From assembly GCF_030816015.1 (NCBI RefSeq), contig NZ_JAUSXN010000001.1, positions 930,001 to 994,000 on the forward strand: 64,000 nt of DNA, written 5' to 3'. Numbering within the stretch: position 1 is the stretch's first letter; every line of letters starts with the position of its first letter. A program made the translations under genes and the position numbers. Origin of the DNA: Pedobacter sp. W3I1 (lineage in GTDB: Bacteria > Bacteroidota > Bacteroidia > Sphingobacteriales > Sphingobacteriaceae). The notes beneath the pieces were generated by a model. The model worked only from the letters and a program-made list of their open reading frames with translations, did not search any database and had not been told where the DNA came from. Positions 50,615-58,871 of the stretch are shown here, piece by piece.

Positions 50615-51418
50615 ATGGCAGCAAAGAAACAACCAGGCTGGTTACACGTAGCGATTTCATGGGGAGCAAGTATTGTAATTATCGGAGCGTTATTTAAAAT
50701 TCTACACATTGGTGGAATTGTAGGTAGTTATATGATCGGGCTTGGTCTTGGAATAGAGGCGATTTTATTCTTTTTAACCGGATTCTTTCCACCTGAGCCA
50801 GAACCAGCTTGGGAAAGAGTATATCCTGAATTAAAAGCAGATTTTAAAGGGGAGTTGCCAACGGCATCAGCAAGACCAGTTGCAGCATCAGCATCAAACA
50901 CGGCAGCTTTAGATAAAATGTTATCAGATGCTAAAATCGGTCCTGAACTGATTGAAAGTTTAGGTTCTGGTTTACGTACGTTTGGTGATAAAGTGGCAAC
51001 GATTTCTAATGTTGCAGATGCATCTACAGCAACTAATGAATTTACCGGAAAAATTAAAACAGCTTCAGCTGGTTTCGATAATTTAAGTGCATCTTTTGAT
51101 AAAGCTACCGCTAATTTGAAAGCAATGGGCGAGAGCACTGTAGATTCTCAGGCTTACCATGATCAGGTTAACAATTTAGCCAAAAATTTATCAGCTTTAA
51201 ATGCGGTATACGAATTAGAATTGCAAGATTCTAGCGCGCATCTAAAATCGATGAATAAATTCTATTCAAACTTATCATTAACCATGCAAAACTTTAACGA
51301 ATCGATGGAAGATTCGAAGCAGTTTAAAGAAGAGGTGAATAAGCTGGCTAAAAACTTATCATCGCTTAATGCAATTTATGGCAATATGTTATCGGCTATG
51401 AACGGCCCACGTGTATAA
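50615..51418 (+). CDS. gldL: Gliding motility protein GldL
   Basis: 267 residues. Two membrane helices near the N-terminus (about 13-35 and 37-57), the second with a conserved acidic residue (GLGIEAILFFLTGFFPPEPEPAWERVYPEL), then a cytoplasmic coiled-coil region (about 90-260). With GldM it forms the proton-driven rotary motor of the type IX secretion system; the membrane Glu is expected to be functional. The gene is 40 bases after gldK. Confidence 0.95.
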   Translation: MAAKKQPGWLHVAISWGASIVIIGALFKILHIGGIVGSYMIGLGLGIEAILFFLTGFFPPEPEPAWERVYPELKADFKGELPTASARPVAASASNTAALDKMLSDAKIGPELIESLGSGLRTFGDKVATISNVADASTATNEFTGKIKTASAGFDNLSASFDKATANLKAMGESTVDSQAYHDQVNNLAKNLSALNAVYELELQDSSAHLKSMNKFYSNLSLTMQNFNESMEDSKQFKEEVNKLAKNLSSLNAIYGNMLSAMNGPRV

Positions 51419-51460
51419 TTTGTTTAGTTTTTAATTTTTAAAGGAAAAGCTACATCAAAC

Positions 51461-52993
51461 ATGGCAGGCGGAAAAGAAACAACAAGGCAGCGGATGATCA
51501 ATATCATGTATTTGGTATTGTTGGCTATGCTCGCCTTAAACGTATCAGATACCATTTTAGATGCATTCAAAAATATCAACGATAGTTTGGATACTTCTAA
51601 AAACAATGTAAATACAAGTATTAATCAGTTATTTTCTGCCTTCGAAAATTCGAAGTTGAAAGAAGAGCCAGCCCGTGCACAGCCAATTTACGATAAGGCA
51701 AAACAAGCACAGAAGGCTGCTGATGATTTGAATAATTATATTGAAAGCATTAAGAAAGAATTTACCCAGGCAGGTGATGGAATTGATCCGGAAACTGAAG
51801 ATTTGGTAAATAGATCAAATCAGGATATTGCACAGAATATCATGATTAATCAAAAGAAAGCAGATGAGTTGAAAAAGAGAATTAACGCCACACGCGAAAA
51901 ATTAATCTCTTTATTAGATCCTGCTGATCGGGCAAATGTTTCATTCTCTCTTGAGGCTAAAGATTCGGCAAGAAAAAGAAAAGGAAACTGGCAGGAAACT
52001 TACTTTGGTGAGGGAACGCCCTTAACTGCTGCGATGACGATTTTAACCAAACTGCAAACAGATACCAAAAATGCTGAAGCAGAAGTAGTTAAAAAATTAT
52101 TCGGAAATATGGATAAAGCACAGGTTAATTTGGATCAGTTTGCAGCAGTTGCAGTAGCACCTACTTCTTATGTAATTCAAGGTCAACCATATACTGCTGA
52201 AGTATTTTTAACAGCCAGCGATTCGAGATCAACTCCTGATATTACCGTTAATGGAAGTAAATTATCGGTTAAAGATGGTAAAGGAACTTATAGCGGCGGT
52301 ACAAGTAGTGTTGGTCAGTTTACCTGGGTAGGTACTGTACGTGTTCGCCAAACTGATGGTCAGGTAAAGGAATACAAAACTCAACCACAAACTTATCAGG
52401 TAGCGAAACCATCTGCATCTGTTTCTTCAACAAAATTGAATGTAATTTATGCAGGTATTGCTAATCCATTTACAGTATCGGCGGCAGGTTTCCCACTAGA
52501 AAGCGTTCGTGCTTCCATTTCAGGAGGTTCAATGTCTGGTGGTAACGGAAACTATAATGTTAACGTTCCGGGAAGCATGGTTGGTTCAGAAGTATCCATC
52601 AATGTATCAGCAAGTAATGCTGGTAAAACCATTAGCTTAGGTTCACAAAAATTCAGGATTAAAGCTATCCCCGCTCCAGTAGCTAAAGTTGGTGGCCGCG
52701 CTGGAGGTGATGTGGCTTCAGTACAGTTAAAAAGCGAAACTGAAATTGAAGCAGATCTGGATGATTTCCCTTTCGATGTTAAGTTTAAAATACAACGTTA
52801 TAAGTTAACGATTATCAAACCTCGTTCTGATGCTGTTACCATTGCAGGTAGTGGTGGAAATTTCGCTGGTGCGGTTAAAGGTGCAATAAACTCAATTACA
52901 CCAGGTACAAGGGTGTTTTTTGAAGATATTGTTTCTGTAGGGCCAGATGGTCGTCAAAGAATTTTGCCTTCATTAGCGTTTAGTGTAAAATAA
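51461..52993 (+). CDS. gldM: Gliding motility protein GldM
   Basis: 510 residues. Starts MAGGKETTRQRMINIMYLVL with a single TM helix (about 17-35), then a long periplasmic rod of four domains (coiled D1, then beta domains up to about 500). The motor partner of GldL, it transmits torque to GldK/GldN. The N-terminus and length agree with GldM. It starts 43 bases after gldL. Confidence 0.95.
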   Translation: MAGGKETTRQRMINIMYLVLLAMLALNVSDTILDAFKNINDSLDTSKNNVNTSINQLFSAFENSKLKEEPARAQPIYDKAKQAQKAADDLNNYIESIKKEFTQAGDGIDPETEDLVNRSNQDIAQNIMINQKKADELKKRINATREKLISLLDPADRANVSFSLEAKDSARKRKGNWQETYFGEGTPLTAAMTILTKLQTDTKNAEAEVVKKLFGNMDKAQVNLDQFAAVAVAPTSYVIQGQPYTAEVFLTASDSRSTPDITVNGSKLSVKDGKGTYSGGTSSVGQFTWVGTVRVRQTDGQVKEYKTQPQTYQVAKPSASVSSTKLNVIYAGIANPFTVSAAGFPLESVRASISGGSMSGGNGNYNVNVPGSMVGSEVSINVSASNAGKTISLGSQKFRIKAIPAPVAKVGGRAGGDVASVQLKSETEIEADLDDFPFDVKFKIQRYKLTIIKPRSDAVTIAGSGGNFAGAVKGAINSITPGTRVFFEDIVSVGPDGRQRILPSLAFSVK

Positions 52994-53000
52994 AAAGAAG

Positions 53001-53909
53001 ATGAAAAGGATTTTAAGTATTGCTATTTTAGTTTTGTTAACTACGTTTGCTTTTGCACAGAAAAAGCCAACCAGGTTAGCACCGAAAGCTGCACCAGTTG
53101 CTGCACCTCCTGTGGCAGATACCGTGAAAACCCCGGTTAAAACAGCTAAAAAGAAACTTAAGGTACCACCTAAAGATGGTTTTTATGCCCGTAAGGACAT
53201 TGACAGTACTGAAATGGTTCCTTTGGCAGATGTAAGAGAAGAGGATGTTTTTTATGCAAAACGGATCTGGAGAGAGATTGACTTACGTGACACGGTTAAC
53301 TCGGCCCTAAAATCGCCTAAATCCCGACTAATTGATGTATTAATTGCTGCAATTAAGAAAGACGAATTAACGGCATACTCGCCAATTGATAGTGCCTTGA
53401 ACGAAGATGATGCTTTTCTTAACCCAATGTCGGCAGATTCTGCATCCAAATCGGCTTTAGGAACAGCAGAGGTTTCGAATAATAAAACCGGAACGGTTAC
53501 TACTGTAGTTAATGATTTTAACCCAGAGTTATTCTTGAAATTCAGAATTAAAGAAGACTGGATTTTCGATACCAAACGTTCTGTTTTTGAGCCGCGCATT
53601 GTAGGTATTGCACCATTAAAATACAATGAAGTTTCTAAACAATGGCAGCCTGTATTTTGGGTGTATTATCCAGAGGCCAGGGAGATTTTAACGAAGAAAC
53701 GTTTAATCAATACCAATAACGATGCTTCTTCACTGAGTTTCGATGATTTCTTTATCCGTCGCTTATTCAGCAGCTATATTGTAAAAGAGTCAAATCCTGG
53801 AGACAACAAGATCAGAGATATTATTACCGATCCCAGAGAAAGGTTGTACGAGTCAGAAAGGATTAAAAAATCTGTTCTTGATTACGAACAAGGTCTTTGG
53901 GAATACTAA
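53001..53909 (+). CDS. gldN: Gliding motility protein GldN
   Basis: 302 residues with a signal peptide (MKRILSIAILVLLTTFAFAQ), an Ala/Pro/Lys-rich linker (about 21-55), then the GldN domain: VFYAKRIWREIDLRDTVNS, LRIKEDWIFD-like FRIKEDWIFDTKRSVFEPRI and FWVYYPEAREIL. It assembles with GldK in the periplasmic ring. It ends the operon, seven bases after gldM, with a terminator at 53919. Confidence 0.95.
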   Translation: MKRILSIAILVLLTTFAFAQKKPTRLAPKAAPVAAPPVADTVKTPVKTAKKKLKVPPKDGFYARKDIDSTEMVPLADVREEDVFYAKRIWREIDLRDTVNSALKSPKSRLIDVLIAAIKKDELTAYSPIDSALNEDDAFLNPMSADSASKSALGTAEVSNNKTGTVTTVVNDFNPELFLKFRIKEDWIFDTKRSVFEPRIVGIAPLKYNEVSKQWQPVFWVYYPEAREILTKKRLINTNNDASSLSFDDFFIRRLFSSYIVKESNPGDNKIRDIITDPRERLYESERIKKSVLDYEQGLWEY

Positions 53910-53918
53910 AATATTAAA

Positions 53919-53948
53919 AGGCTTCGATAAAAATCGGAGCCTTTTTTG
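53919..53948 (+). terminator. Terminator of gldKLMN
   Basis: AAGGCTTCGAT-AAAA-ATCGGAGCCTT with one mismatch, followed by TTTT. It lies ten bases after the gldN stop. Confidence 0.85.
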
Positions 53949-54036
53949 CTATATCATCATTTTGACTGTGGTGTTCTAAAAGAACTCCTTCAGAAAAGAA
54001 ATCTTATTCCTCTTAAAAGAGCATCGCGATTAAAAA

Positions 54037-55839
54037 TTATTCCTGGTTAAAATAAGCCTGAAGGGTAATCATCTGTTTTTTATTCAGCACTTCGGCCAGC
54101 TCTTTCTCAGTGGCTTCTTTAATTTTTTTAACCGATTTAAAATGGGTTAGCAGTTTATCTGCAGTAGTTTTGCCGATACCTTCAATCTGTTCGAGTTCTG
54201 TTTTAAGTGTCCCTTGATCGCGTTTCTTGCGGTGGAAGGTAATTCCAAAGCGGTGGGCCTCATCACGTAGCTGTTGGATCACTTTTAAAGTTTCCGATTT
54301 TTTATCCAGATACAAAGGATAGGAATCGCCCGGATAGAACAGTTCTTCCAAACGTTTGGCAATACCAATTACGGTAACTTTGTTTTCTATGCCCAATAAC
54401 TTTAAACTCTTCACAGCCGATGAAAGCTGCCCTTTACCGCCATCAATAATGATAAGCTGAGGCAATGCCTGGTTCTCATCTAACATTCTCCTGTAGCGAC
54501 GGAAAACGGCTTCTTCCATGGTAGCGAAATCGTTTGGGCCCTCTACTGTTTTCACATTAAAGTGGCGGTAGTCTTTTTTTGATGGTTTTGCATCTTTAAA
54601 AACAACTATTGCCGAAACCGGATATTTCCCTTGAAAGTTGGAGTTATCAAAACATTCTATATGTTTTGGAAGCTGTGTTAAACGCAGATCTTTCTGCATG
54701 GTCGTTAAAATACGATCGGTGCGTAAATCGGGATTTAACTTTTCGTATTGATTGAGTTTCTCTTTTTTGAAGAACAGTACATTCTTCTGCGAAAGTTCTA
54801 AGAGTTTTTTCTTTTCGCCCAGCTTAGGTACTGTAAATTTTAAACTTTCATCTTCCAATGAAGGCTCAAAAGGCACAATAATTTCTTTGGAGGTGCTGCT
54901 GAATTTCGTTCTGAACTCTAACATGGCCAAGGTTAAAATCTCATCGTCACTCTCGTCCAGTTGTTTTTTAACCTCAATGGTTTGCGTCTGAATAATTGTT
55001 CCATTCATCACCTTCAGGTAATTTACAAAAGCGTAACGTTCATCCGATGCAATACTGACTACATCAACATTGGTGATGGCACTATTTACCACAGTTGATT
55101 TGCTCTGGTATTTTTCCAGTACTTCTAATCTCCTTGCATATTGATGCGCCATTTCGAAGTTCAGGTTTTCTGATGCCGATTTAATAATCGCTTTAACCTC
55201 GCGAATTACATTTCCGATTTTACCATTCAGGATTTCTTTGATTTCACCTATATTTTTATCGTAGTCGGTTTCGGTCTGGTAATTCTGACAAGGACCTTTA
55301 CAGTTGCCAATTTGATATTCCAGACAAACTTTAAATTTCCCTTCAGCTATATTTTTCTCTGTTAAGGGCAAACTGCAGGTACGTAGCGGATAGGTTTCTT
55401 TAATCAGATCTAAAATAGTATGCATCATGCCTATCGAGCCATAAGGACCAAAATAGGTGGAGCCATCTTTAATCACTTTCCTTGTCCAGTAAATTCGGGG
55501 ATAATTCTCGTTTTTAACAATAATCCAGGGATAGGTTTTGTCGTCCTTTAGGTTGATGTTAAATTTTGGCTGATGTTTTTTAATTAAGCTATTTTCGAGG
55601 AGCCAGGCATCAATTTCAGTATCAACAATGGTGAAAGTAATTTTACGGATCTTGGATACCAGCACCCTCGTTTTGCCATTAAACTGGTTTCTGTCGCTAT
55701 TAAAATAAGAACCCACACGGTTGCGCAGGTCTTTCGCCTTTCCAATATACATGAGCTTTCCATCAGCATCCCAATATTGGTAAACACCGGGTTTATGTGG
55801 AATTGCGGTTAATGCTGTTTTATGGTCGAAACTGCTCAT
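54037..55839 (-). CDS. uvrC: UvrABC excinuclease subunit C
   Basis: 600 residues. Makes the two incisions of nucleotide excision repair. N-terminal GIY-YIG domain (GVYQYWDADGKLMYIGKAKDLRNRVGSYF), a Cys-rich patch (CLEYQIGNCKGPC), UvrBC segment (about 200-235), RNase H-like domain with CFDNSN and IIDGGKGQ, and a helix-hairpin-helix end (QIEGIGKTTADKLL). Complete. It is convergent with gldN. Confidence 0.97.
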   Translation of the reverse strand: MSSFDHKTALTAIPHKPGVYQYWDADGKLMYIGKAKDLRNRVGSYFNSDRNQFNGKTRVLVSKIRKITFTIVDTEIDAWLLENSLIKKHQPKFNINLKDDKTYPWIIVKNENYPRIYWTRKVIKDGSTYFGPYGSIGMMHTILDLIKETYPLRTCSLPLTEKNIAEGKFKVCLEYQIGNCKGPCQNYQTETDYDKNIGEIKEILNGKIGNVIREVKAIIKSASENLNFEMAHQYARRLEVLEKYQSKSTVVNSAITNVDVVSIASDERYAFVNYLKVMNGTIIQTQTIEVKKQLDESDDEILTLAMLEFRTKFSSTSKEIIVPFEPSLEDESLKFTVPKLGEKKKLLELSQKNVLFFKKEKLNQYEKLNPDLRTDRILTTMQKDLRLTQLPKHIECFDNSNFQGKYPVSAIVVFKDAKPSKKDYRHFNVKTVEGPNDFATMEEAVFRRYRRMLDENQALPQLIIIDGGKGQLSSAVKSLKLLGIENKVTVIGIAKRLEELFYPGDSYPLYLDKKSETLKVIQQLRDEAHRFGITFHRKKRDQGTLKTELEQIEGIGKTTADKLLTHFKSVKKIKEATEKELAEVLNKKQMITLQAYFNQE

Positions 55840-55868
55840 GAGAAATTAAAGGAGCAAATATGCTGATT

Positions 55869-56237
55869 TTAATAAAGAATAATATTTGGCATGAAATCAA
55901 AATCCTTTTTATTATAAGTAAACAGATCAATTTTATTTACAATTGCTGTTGCCCCTATAATTGCATCTGGAATTTGAAGGTGATGACTTAGCCTGAAGTT
56001 TTCGATAAGTTCAATAGATTTCTGGGATATATAGCTGTCAAAATGGATGATGTCGTAATACTTGATCTTTTTCTTCATCTGCGCTAGCTCTACTTTATTT
56101 CCCATGCCCTGTAAAAGTTCCATTGTTGTAATGGATGAGAGCAGAATGTTTTTGAAACCTATTTCCTCCAATACTTCGATGGTTGAGGTGTTACCATTGA
56201 AAGCATGTATTAGAATATTGGTATCGCACAAAATCAT
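55869..56237 (-). CDS. PIN-domain ribonuclease, VapC-like toxin
   Basis: A 122-residue protein with a PIN domain: Asp5 (MILCDTNILIHAF), Glu40 (TTMELLQG), Asp91 (IPDAIIGATA) and an Asp near 112 (TYNKKDFDF). All four acidic positions are kept, so an active Mg-dependent RNase is likely. It begins two bases after the small upstream gene, the usual antitoxin-toxin order. Confidence 0.88.
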   Translation of the reverse strand: MILCDTNILIHAFNGNTSTIEVLEEIGFKNILLSSITTMELLQGMGNKVELAQMKKKIKYYDIIHFDSYISQKSIELIENFRLSHHLQIPDAIIGATAIVNKIDLFTYNKKDFDFMPNIILY

Positions 56238-56239
56238 AA

Positions 56240-56470
56240 TTATCTTTTACGATCCCATGCTTTATCCCTTATATCTTCTATATTTCTAGGTGAATCTTTC
56301 CAAATGCCAAAAAGCTCTTTAGGATTGAGTGCCTTATCACCCTTTAATATATTGGACTTAAGATCCTTCTGCGAAGAAATTATCTTAATATTTTTTAAGT
56401 TCATAGTCTGAAATAAAGAAAGAAGTTTTTCCATCTCATCAAAATTTGATATTTCTAGTGTAACTCTCAT
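56240..56470 (-). CDS. Putative antitoxin of the PIN toxin
   Basis: A 76-residue protein of no clear family. The N-terminal half (RVTLEISNFDEMEKLLSLFQTM) has a strand-helix pattern; the C-terminal half is basic with an acidic end (DIRDKAWDRKR), which could wrap the toxin. The call rests on its position two bases before the toxin gene. No obvious HTH or AbrB motif is seen. Confidence 0.6.
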   Translation of the reverse strand: MRVTLEISNFDEMEKLLSLFQTMNLKNIKIISSQKDLKSNILKGDKALNPKELFGIWKDSPRNIEDIRDKAWDRKR

Positions 56471-56547
56471 TATATTTCAATTTCTATTACAAATTTAATA
56501 TTTATCTCCAATAGTTTAGGTGAAAACTTTTCGCTTGATTATAGAAC

Positions 56548-58767
56548 CTAAAAACCCAATTTCTCATCCAATTCGGTTGTACCTTCTTCCTGCTGCTGGT
56601 ATTGGTTGCAATCGAATGTGATGGAAACACCAGATTTTGGTGCCTCGAAATCAGCATGACTAATTTTTAAGGCCGGATTGGCATATACTCTTTTGATAAA
56701 ACCAGCAAAAATTGGTAGCGCGGTATTGGCACCTTCACCCTGGTTGGTACTGATAAAGTGGAATGCCCTATCTTCACAACCCGTCCAGATACCGGTTACC
56801 AGTTGAGGAGTAATAGCCATAAACCAACCATCGGAGTTATTTTGAGTGGTACCAGTTTTCGCCCCGATTGGTGCATTAACTTTATATTTATAATTCAATC
56901 TCGATCCTGTTCCGTTGGTTACTACACCCTTAAGCATCCTCGTCATTACATAAGCCACTTCCTCACTCATAATCGGTTTGGGTATTTCTTTCTGAGAAAA
57001 CAACACCACACCATTTTTATCTTCAATTCTCAATAAATAAATCGGTTTAGTGTAAGTCCCTTTGTTTGCAAAAGCGCCATAAGCGCCTACCATATTGTAA
57101 ACAGATGAATCGAAAGTACCTAAACAGATAGAAGGAAACGCCGGAACATTAGGAATCCCCATTTTGGTGGCTAAGGTAGATACTGCAACGGGGCCAACCT
57201 GTTTCATTAAATAAGCGGTAACATAATTTTGAGAGTAGGCCAGGGCTTTTTGCAGGGTAATACTCCCCGGTAGTGGTTTTCCTGAGTTTCTTGGCGTCCA
57301 TGGCTCTCCATAACCGTCAATGGTTACGGGAACGTTTGGTACAGTATAACATGGAGAATAACCATTTTCGATCGCAACAGCATAGGTAAAAGGTTTTGCT
57401 GTCGAACCCACCTGTCTGGTTCCCATTTTAACCTGGTCGTATTTAAAATGCTCGTAATTAATCCCGCCAACCCACGCTTTTACGTGGCCATTAGTTGGGT
57501 CCATCGTCATCATGGCATTACGCAAAAGCATTTTGTAATAACGTACAGAATCAATAGGTTTCATTACCGTATCAATATTACCCTTCCAGGTAAAAATGCT
57601 CATTTCGGTTTTGGTGTTAAAATCATCTTTAATTTCGTCGTCCGATTTGCCTTCCAATTTTAACGATTTATAACGGTCAGAACGTTTAACACCTTGTTCA
57701 ATCTGTAAAGCTTTATCCTTAAACGGGTTTCTGCCTTTCCAACTGGCAATAAACTGCGCTTGCAGTACTTTCATGTATTCTTTTTGCGCTTCTTCGGCAT
57801 ATACCTGCATGTCATAATTCAACGTGGTATAAATTTTCAAACCATCCCGGTCTAAATCATAAGGTGTACCATCGGGTTTGGTAATCGACTGTTCCTGAAA
57901 AATATTTTTAATATCATTCTTTAATACCGAACGGAAGTATGGTGCAATACCATCGTTAACAGTTGCTGCATTAAAATGCAAGTTTAAAGGTTTATCTTTT
58001 TGCTCATCAAATTCCTGTTGGGTTAGCAACTCAGATTTAACCATCATAGCCATTACGGTATTTCTACGGTCTCTAGAGCGCTCAGGATGACGCGTTGGCG
58101 AATACATGGTTATCCCTTTTTGCATACCTACTAAGGTTGCTGCCTGGGTTAAGGTTAATTTATCGGGAGTGGTATTGAAATAAACCCTTGCCGCCGATTT
58201 AATGCCATAAGCCTGGTTACCAAAATCGACTGTATTTAAATACATGGTAATAATTTCTTCTTTGGTATAGTTGCGCTCTAATTTAACGGCGACAATCCAC
58301 TCTTTAAATTTGGTTAATACCAGGGAGAAAAAATTTAGGTTCGATTCTCTTGGGAAAAGATTTTTAGCCAATTGCTGCGTAATGGTACTTGCACCTTGTT
58401 TTTTACCGATTAAATTATAACCGATAATGGTGAAGGTACGTTTAAAATCTATGCCCGAGTGTTCTTTAAAACGGGTATCTTCTGTCGCAATCAACCCGTT
58501 AATCACATTTTCAGAAATATCTTTATAAGTAACATTCGATCTGTTCTGAACAAAATAAGTGCCTAACGGACGGCCATCCTCAGCAATAATTTCTGAAGCC
58601 TGATTGCTTTTTGGGTGTTCGATATCCCTGAAAGAAGGGAGTGCACCAAAAAGGCCTAAGCCGATCATCGAAATGAAAATCGCAAAAAGAGCTATCCCCC
58701 CAATCAGTATTTTCCAGATAACTAAACTATATCTTTTTGTTTCTTGTGCAGAAAGAGACTTATTCAT
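56548..58767 (-). CDS. Bifunctional penicillin-binding protein 1A
   Basis: 739 residues. Polymerises and crosslinks peptidoglycan in the periplasm. TM at about 17-42, GT51 domain with catalytic Glu96 (ATEDTRFKEHSG) and QGASTITQQLAKNLF, then the transpeptidase domain with Ser455-x-x-Lys458 (VGSTAKPF), SQN (AYSQNYVTAY) and KTGTT. Family length and order are normal. Ends in a Gln-rich acidic tail. -7 box at 58815-58822. Confidence 0.96.
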   Translation of the reverse strand: MNKSLSAQETKRYSLVIWKILIGGIALFAIFISMIGLGLFGALPSFRDIEHPKSNQASEIIAEDGRPLGTYFVQNRSNVTYKDISENVINGLIATEDTRFKEHSGIDFKRTFTIIGYNLIGKKQGASTITQQLAKNLFPRESNLNFFSLVLTKFKEWIVAVKLERNYTKEEIITMYLNTVDFGNQAYGIKSAARVYFNTTPDKLTLTQAATLVGMQKGITMYSPTRHPERSRDRRNTVMAMMVKSELLTQQEFDEQKDKPLNLHFNAATVNDGIAPYFRSVLKNDIKNIFQEQSITKPDGTPYDLDRDGLKIYTTLNYDMQVYAEEAQKEYMKVLQAQFIASWKGRNPFKDKALQIEQGVKRSDRYKSLKLEGKSDDEIKDDFNTKTEMSIFTWKGNIDTVMKPIDSVRYYKMLLRNAMMTMDPTNGHVKAWVGGINYEHFKYDQVKMGTRQVGSTAKPFTYAVAIENGYSPCYTVPNVPVTIDGYGEPWTPRNSGKPLPGSITLQKALAYSQNYVTAYLMKQVGPVAVSTLATKMGIPNVPAFPSICLGTFDSSVYNMVGAYGAFANKGTYTKPIYLLRIEDKNGVVLFSQKEIPKPIMSEEVAYVMTRMLKGVVTNGTGSRLNYKYKVNAPIGAKTGTTQNNSDGWFMAITPQLVTGIWTGCEDRAFHFISTNQGEGANTALPIFAGFIKRVYANPALKISHADFEAPKSGVSITFDCNQYQQQEEGTTELDEKLGF

Positions 58768-58814
58768 TTTGTGTTGTATTTTCCATTAATCTTCAGAATA
58801 GAAGATTTTGGATG

Positions 58815-58822
58815 CAAATTTA
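58815..58822 (-). promoter_or_regulatory. -7 box of the PBP1A gene
   Basis: Minus-strand TAAATTTG followed by C matches TAnnTTTG and ends 47 bases upstream of the ATG. Confidence 0.4.
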
Positions 58823-58871
58823 TTAATTTTTTATAGAATAGGTTTTTCGCTATTAGCTTAAACCATGTTCC